Shown in pieces: positions 12,455 through 25,749 of a DNA stretch of 64,000 nucleotides. The stretch is from Heliocidaris tuberculata. Its lineage: Eukaryota > Echinodermata > Echinoidea > Camarodonta > Echinometridae. The stretch is from contig CM046832.1 in the NCBI GenBank assembly GCA_025618425.1, forward strand, positions 73,995,297 through 74,059,296, given 5' to 3'. The first letter of the stretch is position 1. Each line of letters begins with the position of its first letter. The notes under the pieces are model-generated. The model saw only the letters and a list, made by a program, of their open reading frames with translations, had not been told where the DNA came from and searched no databases. Made by a program: the position numbers and the translations under genes.

Positions 12455-12978
12455 GACCCCGTTCTCATTACGAGATTGGAAATTGGATCGCTCCATCGTG
12501 GATCGCGCCAGGGCGGTCCACTGGCACGCTGCTGGCACGCCGCAGGTTCTCACCTGCAGAGGGTAGCGCGATCTATCGTCGCACTTCTCTTTTTCAGGGT
12601 TCTTGTTGCCATGACATCTGACGTAATGGGGTCAACGTTTTCGCGCATAATTCGATTCGGCTTAACGCTAGCGATCTATACCGACTGTATACTGTGCGCT
12701 ATATGCAAGCTGTATCCTTACATTGTAAACACTGCCTGGGTCACTGCGTACTTCCGGCATACTTCGCATCTTCCTGTTCTCACTACAAAAGAGAGATTGA
12801 TCTAGCGCGCGCTAGATCGCGCTATCTCTCGTAGACCACCCCCCAGAGGTGGACCGGTTTGGGATCGCTGTGGATCGCCCTGGATTGCACTGGAACGACG
12901 TCGCTGCGTTCTTACCATAGAGGTGGCGCGATCTAGCGCGCGCTAGATCGCTCTATCCCTTGTAATGAGAACGGGGTC
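12455..12978. mobile_element. Foldback element with GACCCCGTTCTCA termini and TTA duplication
   Basis: The termini GACCCCGTTCTCATTAC (12455-12471) and its inverse (ending 12978) are flanked by TTA on both sides (12452-12454, 12979-12981). This fits the 3-bp target duplication of PIF/Harbinger-type transposons. The 524-bp interior is GC- and CpG-rich, with no transposase. It contains the perfect palindrome GATCTAGCGCGCGCTAGATC twice (12799-12818 and 12930-12949). The open frame covering 12317-12805 spans the element boundary and is accidental. The superfamily call rests on the duplication length only. Confidence 0.8.
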
Positions 12979-12981
12979 TTA

Positions 12982-15900
12982 GTTAAACCTGGTTTGACTT
13001 TAATAGTCTTCTGATTTTCAGAATGCCCAGTGTCAAGCTACTTATTCTGTACAAATTACAGTAATTCTGTAACAAAATTAGTAAATGTGAATTCAGTCGT
13101 GAAATGAAAATGAGGTAGTGATATTATGTTGACAGAATTTTAGTTTGTTCATTTAGTCATAAAGTTATTGTAATGATAAAATTATTGTAGTTTACACGGG
13201 ATGAGGAGGTTGATACTTAGCATTCCATAAATTAGTGAACTAATTCTATCCACTTAAAACTTAGTAGACTTTTATGAATACTGGCCTTCAGGTTTGATGG
13301 GTCATGGGTAGGCTACTTGAAGTTGTACATGGATTACACAATGTTGAGAAATTAAAATTTGCTTTTCAGTTGGTATTATTGCTTTTACAGCATTTGCATA
13401 CATTGCAATACCAAAGAAATACTGCCTGATGATTCTACCAATTGATTGAAATATTGATGAAATAGCCTGATTATTGTACTAAACTGAATTGTACCTGATC
13501 TACTGGTAGAAATTATATTTTTATCTGTGTGGCTAAATCATATTAGTCTTGATAACTGTGGATAATATCATGAAACCCTTTAATAAACACAGTAGCATTC
13601 AATCTGTATTTACTTGGCCATAAATCTACCCTTAAAACCCTACTATAAACTCCAGTGTATACAAACTCCCAGAATATCTCAGACAGGATGACAACAAACC
13701 TAGTGATAAGAGTCCCTAAGGGGGTCAGGACAGCCAGACAGTAACACCCCTAGGCCACACCCACTTGATACCCTGTTGACAACCCATGACCTCATAAGGT
13801 CACAGAGGTGGCTAAGGTCAACTACCAGCACTCTCCATGAACTCTTGACCTTGTTTCTCTGCATGTTGCCCATCATTTCATGGTAGACTTTTCCCATCAC
13901 CTTACTAGTATATTTCAGTTTAAATCCAATCAAGTAGCAACGGAATGGTGTGCATCATATTGTAGGGCTTTGAGCCCTACATACATGGATTACACTCCAC
14001 TATTTTGCACTGCATTGAAGTTTGCTTTGGTAATGAAATAAGCACCTTTTTTTTTTTTAATCACTAAAAGTCAGTGATTTTGCTTCAAAATTCCATATTT
14101 ATTTTCAGCAATTTGATATAGATTTCTGCATGACATCACAGCAGGAGATGACTTCTAAAAAGATCAAAGTGGACTTCCAAATAGAGAATCGCCTATTACA
14201 TTGTTGTGTGAGATGCAACGTTAATCCATGGTTCAACTGAACCATCTTTTCCTATAAATGCGTTGAGCAAGAGGTGTGGAAAAGTGCAGCGATCCAAGAG
14301 GGGCCCTTTGCGCTTTATACATCATATACACTATAGAGAGTCCATAGAGTATGGACTTCTCCTGTCAAAGGGCCATGAGCACTAAATGTACCATACTCCT
14401 TTGTAAACATGGGCAAGTTCACAATACCACAGTATCAAATATACTGGTCTATCACCATAGTTGTATAAAATGAAACTATTTTGGGTATTTGGGGAATTCA
14501 TAGAAACTGAGTGTCTTGTAGCATGGGAAAGAACTGGTTCGGCTTCTTGGTTACATGCAGTCTTCTATGAAAAGTAGAATGCACGTACATGTTAGCAGGG
14601 ATGGTTAAACCTCTTCTATTGCGAAGTTGCAAATAGTTGTAATTTTGATTTTGTGGGTACCAGACGAGGAGAGGAATTTCAAAAATATATGAGAACGATC
14701 CAAAGTTTTTATCATTTTTCTTTATTTGGCTTTGATGAATGGGGTTCTGAAGTAATCAACCTCTACATGTACATGTACCTAGCTGATTTTATACCAAATA
14801 TAATGATTGCAAAATGAAACATGAATTCATACAACTATCATATAGGTGATACAAGTATTTTAATACTAAAACTATTGCAAGTTTTAAATAATGGCTGTTT
14901 TTGCAGCAAGAAACTTGTACAAATTACAAAAATTCAGTGTTGTGATTAAGTTATTTCACAGCATGAAGCTTTTGAAATGTGCATGTAAAATTTCCTGCTT
15001 ATAAGTAGTCATTTTGCAGAATTTTGTTTATTGGTATGATCTTTTGCCAGAACGAAATATTACTATTAGCCGAACAATGCATGTAAAGGGTAGGCTACAA
15101 ATTAGAGTACATCTTCATGCGATACAGATTTAAAAAATATTCTACCTTTACTCTACCAAATCTTATTCTTACAATCTTAAATATTACTGGTACATGTTAT
15201 ATGTCTGGATCTCATGTACACAGACAAATAACTGGTGTAGCACAGTACCTGTATTACATACTTGACTAGTGTTCATTGGAGTGTATAATTAGGCATTGTT
15301 TGCAATGCCGGTTCTCATTGATTTCTGTCAGTCAGGTAGAACTCGAAGGATTAAATCACATTATGCTAAAATGAAAGGAATGAAACTGAACATATCAATA
15401 TAGTACTCCCATTTAGGATGGTTTGAAAATTGTGTGGAAGCACTGAGGAATGTTATTTTCATGTAGAATGTGATTTGGGGAAAGGTGAAAGATAAGAATG
15501 GTTCAGGTGTTTGTTTATATTTGTTTAACATTAATAGTACCCGGTACTTAAAGAGATAACTTACCTGAAACTAATCATTTAGTGTATGGTTATCCAGTAA
15601 ATACTAGGCCATATTTTATTGTTATTCATCATATTTCATTCTAGAATTTTTATGCTTAATATTAAAATTGTAGAGTCATCAGTAATGATATATCTAGTCA
15701 TCTCCAGAACACATCTTTTTATATTGCACAAATAGAAGATATTTTGAAAAATTGTCTTGTTCCTCATCTTTGGTTTTTATTTTGACCATGTGTGCATCTG
15801 TTGAGATCAGTAGGAACCATTTTCTTCTTGACTGGATGGGAGTGGGCACACTTTCATCAATTGACACCATGTCTCCGCCCTGTCCACTTACTTGTAGCAA

Positions 15901-18071
15901 AACAGCTGATAGGATGGAAGGAGCAGACCTCCCTTGGGACTGGCTAGTCTTGCATTCTTCCCTAACCAGGCCATATTTTGGCCAGATATTTTTGCACTGG
16001 ACTATTTTGTAGATCACATTTGTTATACACATTTATGCAGAGTTTGGTTGAGAATGAAATTATCACATTTTTGTTGGTTTTTTTTTTGTTGATTTGGTGA
16101 TTCACTGTAAAAGTTTGCTAATGTTTTTAAGATCATACATTGCAAAATAAAGTGACAGAATAATAAAGGATATCCAGGTCTGCATTTATAGGCTTACAGG
16201 TACATGTATGTTCAGGAACATAACATGTGTAGGCATGTACAAATTTCAGTAAGTGACAACTGATTCTGAATTTGTATTTTATGCTTGAGACAATTCAAAA
16301 TTTTTCCATGTTTGGCTAGTTGGACAGTCAGTCACATCTTTCTCATAAACTTTTTGTTGTTTTTGTTGTTGATAAATTAGTAAATTTCCTAGGTAAGTTA
16401 GTGATTAACTCATGCACCCACATTCAACTATGTATCTTGTATCTTGTATCCCTGCAGTATATGACTGCTCAGCAGTCGGAAATATACCAAATGTTCATTA
16501 ATGTTTGTAAAGATAGATTTAGAAAAAAAAAAATGGATTGAGGTGATTACTTACATGTACTGTGTGATACAGCATTGATCTCCTGACAGTGCTGAAACAC
16601 ATAATGTAAGCCTACATGTACTTACAATGGTGTAGGATTGTTAGAGTTACATTACTAAGCATGGAAACTAATAATCTTAATAACCTTAATCTTTATAAAA
16701 GGCTGAGACTCGCCTGATTATCATAATATAATGATCCATACTACATGGTATGAATGGACAATGTCCTCAATGACAGAGCTAGGATCAATAAGAGTCAATA
16801 TGACACATAATGCTGGACGGTAATGAAATTCGTTCGGTAGGTGAGGGAAATGTTGACAAGCCACATGTAGATTGAATGGTGATGGTGCAGGGTGGGGAGT
16901 TGCATTATACGTGGTGGCTCCAGTTAGAAGATACCCTGCCTCTCACATACACACACATACATATATCAGTACAACCTTTAAAGTGTAAAATGTGGGGATG
17001 ATTAGTATGTTTTTTAAATTTTTCTTTCTAATGATTCATTTTATGAGTGAAATCTTGTAGAGCATGTTTATGCTGTTATGATATGATGAGGAGGGGGAGA
17101 GGGATGAAGGACCTAGAAACAAATGAGAAGGAGAAAGAGAACTAAAAAGAGACAGACAGACAGACAGAAAGATAGTAAGAGAAAGATGAGTGAAACGGGC
17201 AAAGAGCATGATAAGATATCCCATTTAAAAATTGAAGGAAAGTAGTATAAATAAAAACATTTATATTAGAATGAAATACAATTGTAGTATTAAAGAAATG
17301 TGATATTGAAACAATAAAAAGGAGGTCTTTGAAAGGGAAACACACAGTATAGATATCATCTAAAGTACAATGTACAGTAGATGTGATTTACAACACAGAT
17401 ATTCATGTGCTGGTGAAATTGCAGTTTATTGCACTATGGCATGCTATGTATGTACCGAGTAAAAAGCCGCCTAATAGCTGCAAGTAGAAGCGGTAAATCG
17501 TTTGAGCTTGATATCCCACAATACTTTCCCCAAACGATCTTTACAAAGACCCTATGTAATGATACATGCTTTTAGAAACCCATTAGAGAAACCCATATGC
17601 TACTAATAATATGATCGAATCCTATATAGCTTACACACATGTTTCCCCCAGGTACTACTAATGCTTTTAACCATGTAGACAAACAGAAGCAATTATTGGT
17701 TTTATAGTTGTTACTATAAAACCAAGGTATTGTTGTGCCTGTCTGAAGTATTGCAAGTTACATGTATATACAATTTTCTTATCAAATGTAGCATTTAATT
17801 TATGATGCTTTTGTGCTTTCACTCAGAAATAGAAATGCTTGACATTTATAGTACTCAGCAGCACTCATGGAAAAAATGTCGTTTTGCCACTTGTATTCCA
17901 CGATTCTTTGTTTTATTGTTTATTCTTGAAGCTGAGAGATAGTGCAATGTTATTTTTGTTATTCTAAGATTGCACATTGCACATTGCACCCTGATATGAA
18001 ATGTGCATGTACTTTAGAGAATAGATATGTTACATGCTTATAAACATTGAAACAGACTATGAATTTAATAA
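12982..18071. other. Long AT-rich stretch without a supported gene
   Basis: No recognisable gene or complete repeat. Minor items are a short hairpin at 13961-13980 (GTAGGGCT/AGCCCTAC), a sequence at 14868-14990 that loosely resembles the TACTGTAAAA element at 34376, a GACA run (17148-17168), and one exon-like segment at 14109-14207 described separately. Confidence 0.4.
14109..14207 (+). other. Exon-like segment, low confidence
   Basis: A pyrimidine-containing acceptor (TATTTATTTTCAG, ending 14108) is followed by 33 open codons and a possible donor GTGAGA (14208). The peptide begins QFDIDFCMTS and includes SKKIKVDFQIENRLLHCC. It is phase 0 at both ends, which does not fit directly onto the phase-2 exon at 3476-3846. 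An open stretch of this length is not rare by chance, and I recognise no family. Confidence 0.15.
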
Positions 18072-18526
18072 CCTATTCAGACTACAGAAAACTTATGTGA
18101 GACTTATATAAAGAAACATTGTATAGAGAATCATGAATTAATTAGCGAAAGGAGTGTACAGACTACAACATTGTATAAAGAAACAGGTTTGGGGGAAGTC
18201 AGCAGACACCATATGTTTTGTATCAGGTTACGTCAGGGACAGCAATGGAGCATATGATATCACAGCTGATTGGTCACATCAGTGCGCACACACGATAAGC
18301 CCCGCCCAGTTATACGATTCTCGTATGATATGTTCAGACGACAAGGGGATGCTGATTCTTTGTTGAGTTTTCGTTCAAAACGATGCTCAAGCATGTGTTT
18401 CGCTGTACATGTACAACATTTCGTTATACGATGTTTCTTTATATGATGTTCAGACTCTGAAAAATTAATTACTAGCGATATGATTCTCGTATAGCCATAC
18501 AATGAAAATCAGGAAGTCTGAACAGG
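18072..18526. mobile_element. MITE-like inverted-repeat element, CCTRTTCAGACT termini
   Basis: The outer ends CCTATTCAGACTAC (18072-18085) and GAAGTCTGAACAGG (18513-18526) are inverted with 12 of 14 matches. A further inverted pair inside them covers about 18129-18184 and 18432-18495 (shared AGAATCAT, TAATTAAT, ATAAAGAAACA). The interior carries CpG sites but no transposase frame. A target duplication is not clear. Confidence 0.65.
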
Positions 18527-20760
18527 GGGTCAATTATCTGCATAATATTCTGCGATCCGGCGTGACGTCATTTTCCTAACGATGACCCTAGTAACGCCTC
18601 AGTGGGTGAAAACTCGGCCTGCTTGAGCGTCGTACTTAGTTGACTTCGGTCCCACACGTAGCATTTGCGTGCAGTAAATCCATTGCATTTTATTTGTATG
18701 CACTTAGAACGACTCTCGCACAGCGAACATCATCGGAAATTCACTCCTGGCAGGATAACCTCATACTTGTAGGAGTGGTTGATGTCATATTCAGGGAATT
18801 CAAAAAAATATAAACAAAACTTTCACAATACTGAGTAGGTGGGACTGTACAAAGTCCCATACCGTAACAATACGATGCTGTGAACAGCTGCATGAGGGAG
18901 TTTTTGTTTTTGGCTCCCATGACACATTTTCTGTCTTTGAAATCTCTATAGATCTATTGGTAAATATATATATACATGTATACACGTATATTTATATATA
19001 AGACTGAAGCTAAATATCGGCAAGATATGTACCTATTATGAAATAATCTGAACAAATGATCCGAACGTATTTCGTCGTTTCCCAGCGTTTGTTGTTATCT
19101 GGATTTTTCATGCCAATTTCGATCGCGTTTAACCATTTTCCCCATCTTTCGTGGCATTTAACGTGATCAGGAAAAATACAAAATGAAAGAGGTTATCCCT
19201 GCATCATATTGTGGTTGTGACAACCTATGGCACATCAAATTTTCGGCATTTGATGAAGAAAAGAAAAAAAAACATTATTGCCACAAAACCGAAATGCGTG
19301 CAAAGTCAATGTGTTGCTATGCGTTGCCAAGCTATTGTTTTCACTCAGCGGCTGCCATCAAGATGAAAGTTCCTGGATGTCCGGAACGCAGAATTCAGTG
19401 CTTCCAGTGAAATTGCATTTTGTTCAAAACTGTTAAAGTAGATATTCAAAGCAAATCACAAATATGCTCAATAATGTATCTCTAGAAACTAGAAAGCTTG
19501 CAGATGGTAATCGTATAAGTTTTACGTTAACTGCGTGTTTGATGATTAAAAAATAACACAAATAAAAACACTTCTCAGCATCTGGGATATCCGAGCGATT
19601 CGCCAGAAATATACCGATGTTTTCATGACGTCACATCAGGTGCCAATCCTGCCTAAGCAGACGACGTCCTATATCAAGTGAACGTAACTGCAATGCAATT
19701 ATTTTTAAATTATAAAGAGTTTGGTGTGTTTCACCATGACCGTATTTCACATCATTCTAAAAGGGAAGTGAAACCGTTTCTAGTAACTAAAATCTTTTGT
19801 TTGTAAAAAGTCATAAGAGTCAATGATCAATCAAAGAAATCACACTTTCGAATTGTAAAGCCCGCTGAATTATAGCATGGATGGTATTCGTTCCCTCTTG
19901 AAACGCCGACATGCCGCGGTGCATGCAGCTGAAAATACAATGGCATCTTTTTTTGTTTACAAGCAATTGATTCCTTTATTTTTTTAACGCTGCATTTTTC
20001 ATCAAAATAATACCATGCAGGAAATTTAGAGTGAGGCAACAAATAAGCATTTATACTGACGCTAGTGAAGTAAGAGAAATAAGTGAAGATGAGATGACTA
20101 AACAGGCACTGAAAATGTATAAGATGTTATGGGGCATCGTCTGCTTAGGAAGGATTGCTCCCCGGTATGACGTCACATATCTCAGCAGCGTTCAAAGAGC
20201 TCTATAGGTGCTATATCGGGGCTGTGTTATATCATTTTATAATTGATAATAATCATTACTACAAATGTTTCCAAGCGTTGAATTTTGATAACCTTGTTCA
20301 ATCTAAGCTTCACCTATGCAATAATAAAAATTAAATCAATATTCAAAATCAATGAAATTCTACTTTAAAGTGATTGATTAACTTTGTGAAAAATTGTAAA
20401 ATCAGCTCAAATGCCAGTGAATTGTGTGCAGTCCTCTAACTACATATATAATTAAGGATATGTGAAAGTATGAGAGAAAATTTAACCGGTTTACTATCCT
20501 AAAAAAGAGAAAATCGCGATCAATCGCTAGCGCAAGTCGCTCAGCTTCTTCGCTGCGCTGCAGTCACAAAAACCAAGCACCAGCGCTTGGCGATTTCAGA
20601 GCGGGTTTCCAGCCCGTACGGTATTCTGTGATAGAGCGAGGTATGCCAACCGTAAGAGTTCTTTAGGGTTCGGTGGTACTCTATCCCGACATCAATGTTC
20701 AATCGTACATATCTTGATATATAAACGACCGATCAGCTTATAAAACTCAGGCGATTCCTG
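18527..20760. other. CpG-containing, less AT-rich stretch with inverted repeats
   Basis: Compared with its flanks this stretch is richer in CG dinucleotides, notably at 18550-18740, 19040-19170 and 20500-20720. TGACGTCA occurs at 18563, 19626 and 20168. The 19626-19667 segment (CAATCCTGCCTAAGCAGACGAC) is an imperfect inverse of 20144-20175, so it may be another foldback element of about 0.55 kb. TATA-like words occur at 20723 and 20739. It could include a promoter or old transposons. No gene start was proven. Confidence 0.35.
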
Positions 20761-22640
20761 TCTGAGCTAAAGGTTTGCAATTATGATTACAGCATTAGCT
20801 GGAACAGTGATTTTTTTTTTCAATCCTGGGCAAAGTTAATCAATGCCTTTAAGGAGCTATGAAATTAAAACCTTTGATCTTTTGCAAGACTTTTCAAAAT
20901 ATCTTAAAAGGTTTTTATTCATATATTGTTAAATTCAAAGTGATCCTCTATTGAGTACAAATTTCTTTACATTACAAGGAAAATTGCCTGTATGATAGAA
21001 GCAGAAGCAGAACATGAAAATTGATGATGATTTGACCAAGAATTTAGAAGAGCTTTAAAATAGGTAGGAAAATACAGCTCTTGTGATGTTTACTTTTTCC
21101 TCTTTAAATGAGGGAAATAATACAGTAAATCTGTAAAATTCTCTATCTTCGTTGGCCTTAGTAATACCTGTTTATAAGCCCATAATTATTGGACAATACT
21201 AACGCACTGAAAAAAAGACCTGATCGCAGTAAATCCAATTACTGAATCTTGTAAATATGCATTACATCCTGCTGAAACGTAATCTACCTCTCAAGGCATG
21301 GCGTAGCTTGCGATTGTCGTGTGCCTTTATCGCAATCCTGCCCTTCCACCATACCATGCTCGAATCATACGAGCACACAATGCCAGCCACGGGTAAAGCA
21401 TATGTGGAATGAATGGATCAACTCAATAATAACTTATCAGTAGAAACTAAAATGATGTCTTGACTACAGCTGTATTGTTTAAAGAAGGTTTAATAATGCG
21501 ATGTTATTGCAAACTGTGCAGATATCTATTGTTTTTCTCTGTCGTGGGGCAAAAATAACTGAATGGAATAAGATGTAAATTTAGTCTGCATGGAACACTG
21601 CGTGGGAATTCATTTGTCTTGCTAAGCATGAAGAGAAAGATTTCCAGAGGCTCTCCGCAAGGGAACTTATTAAAGGAAGATGGTCAGTGATAAAAATAGA
21701 ATGAATATATTACATGTAGATATGTAACTGTGCCCGCTTGTGACGAACGTCGCTGTATTACAGTGTTTAATGTATTGATTTGTGTGGGATAGAGTAGTCG
21801 GAGTGGTGTGTTATAAACCTATGTAGGGCAATTTTGTAAATGGCAAATATTTGCACTCACTTACTCTCTGGGGAGGAGGTAGTTGCTCACACTGATATTT
21901 CGGTTTGATAAGAAAAAGATGCAGTAGAGATCTACTCGTCTTTGAATCTGGTCTTGAACAAATTTAGTTTCACTCGAGTTATTTCTACTTTACTCTTATA
22001 AAAGGGTGTGCAAAAGACAAATATTGTACACAGATAACATAGCTTTTACTATATAGCCATCTGAAAAGTAAATGCTTACATGGGCATTAAAATTTTCAAT
22101 CAATTTACTTGATCTAAAAATATGCATAATTGGGATTCTTATGTTTTCCATCATACAGATAGAGTGAGTTTTTATTCTTTCAGAATTGAAATACTGATCT
22201 GATATGCAGGATGATTAATCATAAATCAACTACTGTGCAGTTAAAGGACAGGTCAATTTAGGCATTTGAAATATTTATAGGATAGACATATTTAGCATAT
22301 GTCTTCATTGGATAATAATACAAAACAAGACATACATGTACAGACCACACAGATAAAAGTAAAGGAGAAAGAGAAGGCAAGAAATGTTGTTGTATGTACA
22401 TATACATGTGCTTTTGGAAGCATTACATGTACTTGTATAATGACAATGATGCATCACAAATAGCCTTTTAGCTGTATAGTGAGATGGATATGTTAGTGAA
22501 ATGCATGTTTTTTGTCAGACTAAAGTGAGGGCGAGTGCTTTTAAATCTTAGCTCAATCTAAGATGGATGAGTTGATGTCTTGGTGGTTTTTTATCTCTCA
22601 CCCACTCTGCTTGGCTCGCTTCTTCAATTAATCACATGTT
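20761..22640. other. AT-rich non-coding stretch
   Basis: Nothing coding is supported. A short CpG-containing patch lies at 21290-21400. The rest is AT-rich. Confidence 0.4.
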
Positions 22641-22650
22641 TGTTGTCCAG

Positions 22651-22958
22651 TCTCCCACAGGCATACCACCTGTTTGGGCTTCTTGGACATTGCTCTGTAG
22701 CATTCCCACAAATCTTTAGCTTCTTGTTAGAACTCTATCTTCCGGCAAGGTAATCTTCTGGATGATAGTGAATGGTATACATGGAAGTCTGTCTTTTAAC
22801 ATTGCAGACAGTTGATTTTATTCAAATGTAGGTTGTTGCTCATTCAACCAAGTCGTAATTTTCTCACAGGTATAACACCTGTTTGGGTTTCTCGTACATG
22901 TATGTTACTCTTGCAGCATTCCCACTAATTCTTAGCTTCTTGTTAGAACCCTTTCATC
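22651..22958. repeat. Direct duplication of about 95 bp
   Basis: Positions 22651-22742 and 22862-22958 share CACAGGYATAACACCTGTTTGG-type sequence, then GCATTCCCAC, TTAGCTTCTTGTTAGAAC and a CT-rich end. They are diverged direct copies about 210 bp apart. Each copy carries a small CAGGT...ACCTG hairpin. Confidence 0.65.
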
Positions 22959-25020
22959 CCAAAACATACACGTAATCTTTGAGATGTTGATAAGTTATAT
23001 GGAATAAAACTGGAATATGATTTGCTATAATTTATGTGCCCAAATACTGGCAAAAGGTAAGTATCTGAAGGAAACTTTCAGATATTATCTATTTTTGTAA
23101 TATTTCCTTTCATTTCTGTTGATTACATGTATGTCTAAGTTTGGAATGTTAGTAGTTAAAACGTTTCTTACATGACTGAAAAAAAACTACCTGAAAGAAC
23201 TTTAAGAAAAATATTAATTTCTTAGATTTAGAAGGTAATCTTTTATTAGTAGTTGGACCTTGACTGGTTGTGTGAATGGGTCTTCTAACAATGATACAAT
23301 GACAGAAGAGAGTGGACTTGTAAAGCAGAAGTGATTAGAAGATGAGATATAGGAGAGGGTCAAGGCAGAAATAGAAGTAGTAATGTGTGAATGGCTTGTA
23401 TATGAGGAGAGTTCACTCAAACTTCTCTGAAAATTTCAGCTGGAAACCACAATCAAACTGGAAATCATCTACACAGATATGTATGTACAATATGTTTTAT
23501 CCAAACAGACCCATGTGTTCTTATCATTTTCTTTCATTACTACAGTACTTATCTGTCATCCAATATCCATGAAGATATGCTAGATATATCTTTGTAGGTT
23601 GGAACATTCAGTTTAAATCTTGGTTAGTTCCTTTATTGTCATCATCAGAACTTGAAACTACTATTTGACAAGAAATATGGCTAACTATTGCTTTAAATTT
23701 CCTTTGAATGATCTTGTTTCTAAGTTCTATTCTAACATAATAATATCCACCTTTAGAGACATGTACCTCTTGCTATACCTGTATACCAGTTTAGTGTTAT
23801 TCTGATCACTAAGTCCACATCTTATGCTGATGATGCAATGTCTCAGCATGTGTAAGACAAACCACTGTTTTTTGTGGTCACATATTTGCTTGATTGCGTG
23901 ATATTGAAATGATACGAAAAGCTATAAAGAATATATGACTGTGAGTATGTTTCTGTTACCTCAAAAGTCTACATCTTTATGCTGGCGAGGCAATAGCTCA
24001 TCTTCTTAAAATGTAAACCATGATGTTCAGAAATGTATTTATGGTGGATGGAATTATGTACATTATAAAAGAAAATTATATTTAAAACAACATACATGTA
24101 CCTTATCAATTATTATTCATAATACAAAATTTTAATTACATAAATTGAAAATGGATTTTTAGTGTAAGTTTTGGCTTAAATATCATCTGTACAAATATTA
24201 CCTACTTGTACATGAACAAGCAATTCAAGTACACTGCACTCTTGCAAAATGAAAATAGTGATTACACATTTGGATGCACTACTTAGCCTATAATATGCAT
24301 CAGTGATGAACAATCAGTGACAACTCCACCAGTATTTTCAATACATACAGATGACACCTTCTCCCCTATATGTGAATACATGCTTTTTCACAGTGTAAAA
24401 CAAATGGTGCACAGAGCTGTGATAAACGAGCCTGGGCATAATTTGACACACGGTTTCCTTGTAACTGTCATTGACATATGAATGCTTTTATTGCAATTAT
24501 CCATCTGATAGGACAGATATGGTGATATCTGTTCAGTGTAGATTTATGGGCAGAAAACACAGTAGGGCTTATTATTAAAAAGGGAATATATTAAAGAGAT
24601 AATTATTGCAAAGAAAACTCATGAAAAGGAGTTTGGCAGTTAAACACCCATGATAAAAAGGTATGGTCTATCCTGCCCATGCCCAAACCCCAACCATGAC
24701 AAATCAAAAGCCTAAACAAAAAATAATTTTCTATTGAGTCCCTCCCAATTTGCTAGTTATCAAGTGAGAGAGTCTATGGCATATATTAATTCTATATCAG
24801 TGGTATCCAAACTTTCATATGAAATAAGAGTATTTTTGTTTCTTTTAGTATTCTACTCTCATATTGGTTCGTTTCTATTAATGATATAACAGACCTGTTT
24901 CCAATTGTAGTTGATATCAAGTAGTAATAGGAGTATCAAAGGAGATATGTCAGAAATAACGTGTATCGTACAACATTTTTATGCAAACAGCGGGTCTCAG
25001 TAATGCAATATATAGAATCG
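22959..25020. other. AT-rich non-coding stretch
   Basis: I see no supported gene, RNA or complete repeat here. Confidence 0.4.
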
Positions 25021-25025
25021 TATCT

Positions 25026-25039
25026 GGGGGGGGGGGGGG
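25026..25039. repeat. G homopolymer
   Basis: About fourteen consecutive G bases interrupt AT-rich sequence. Confidence 0.8.
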
Positions 25040-25436
25040 AATTAAAATGGCAGACACTAACAAGGGATTCTATGCAAGTCTATCAATTTTATGGTATAAA
25101 GGATATTTTGATATATTTCACAGGACATTTTGTCCAACACAAAGCGAAAATCATCCTTACACATGTTGCAATATACTGTGATAATCATGCTTGAAAGACA
25201 GCTCATCCTTGATATTCATTACTCATACTTGTTAGTTGAAGCTTGTTCATTCCTTCTGAAAGGAATCATCCTACTCACTCCCTCCATCTTGTGCTATTCA
25301 TTCAGACTTTTCCTCCATATGATGGCTCTTTACTTTTGTTCTCCTTTGGTGGATTTTTAAGAGAATTTATGCAGTGTTGCACCCTGCCAGAAAATATTAA
25401 CTCAATTTTCTGCTTTCCTAAGCTCCCCTTACTCTC

Positions 25437-25690
25437 ACCTTCTCTCTCTGTGCCTCTCTCTCTGTGCCTCTCTCTCTGTGCCTCTCTCTCTCTGCCTCTC
25501 TCTCTGTGCCTCTCTCTGTGCCTCTCTCTACTTCTCTCTCTGCCACTATTTCTACCCCTCTCTCTCTCTCTCTCTGCATCTCTCCTCTCAGTATCCCTCT
25601 TTTTTCTTCCTTCTTGCTCTCTCTTTCTCTCTCTCCCTCCCCCTCCTCTCCCTTCCCCCTCCTCTCCCTTCCCCCTCCCTCCTCTCTCTT
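25437..25690. repeat. CT-rich tandem repeat
   Basis: The repeated phrase TCTCTCTGTGCC (14-16 bp spacing, about 25440-25530) is followed by CT runs and CCCTCCTCTCCCTTCC-type pyrimidine sequence. Three overlapping Ser/Leu-rich open frames come from it and are not genes. Confidence 0.85.
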
Positions 25691-25749
25691 TATAATCCTA
25701 CTTGTATTTTCATCTTGTCCTGTATTTGTGGTTCAATAAAATTGCTGGT

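Noticed and set aside
12317..12805. 162-codon plus-strand open frame
   Set aside because: It crosses from flanking DNA into the foldback element at 12455 and has no domain, so it is accidental.
15694..16032. 112-codon minus-strand frame
   Set aside because: It overlaps an 86-codon plus-strand frame and has no known motif or splice context; AT-rich chance frame is more likely.
19183..19410. Cys-rich 75-codon plus-strand frame
   Set aside because: No signal peptide or regular Cys spacing, and it lies in a stretch with foldback repeats.
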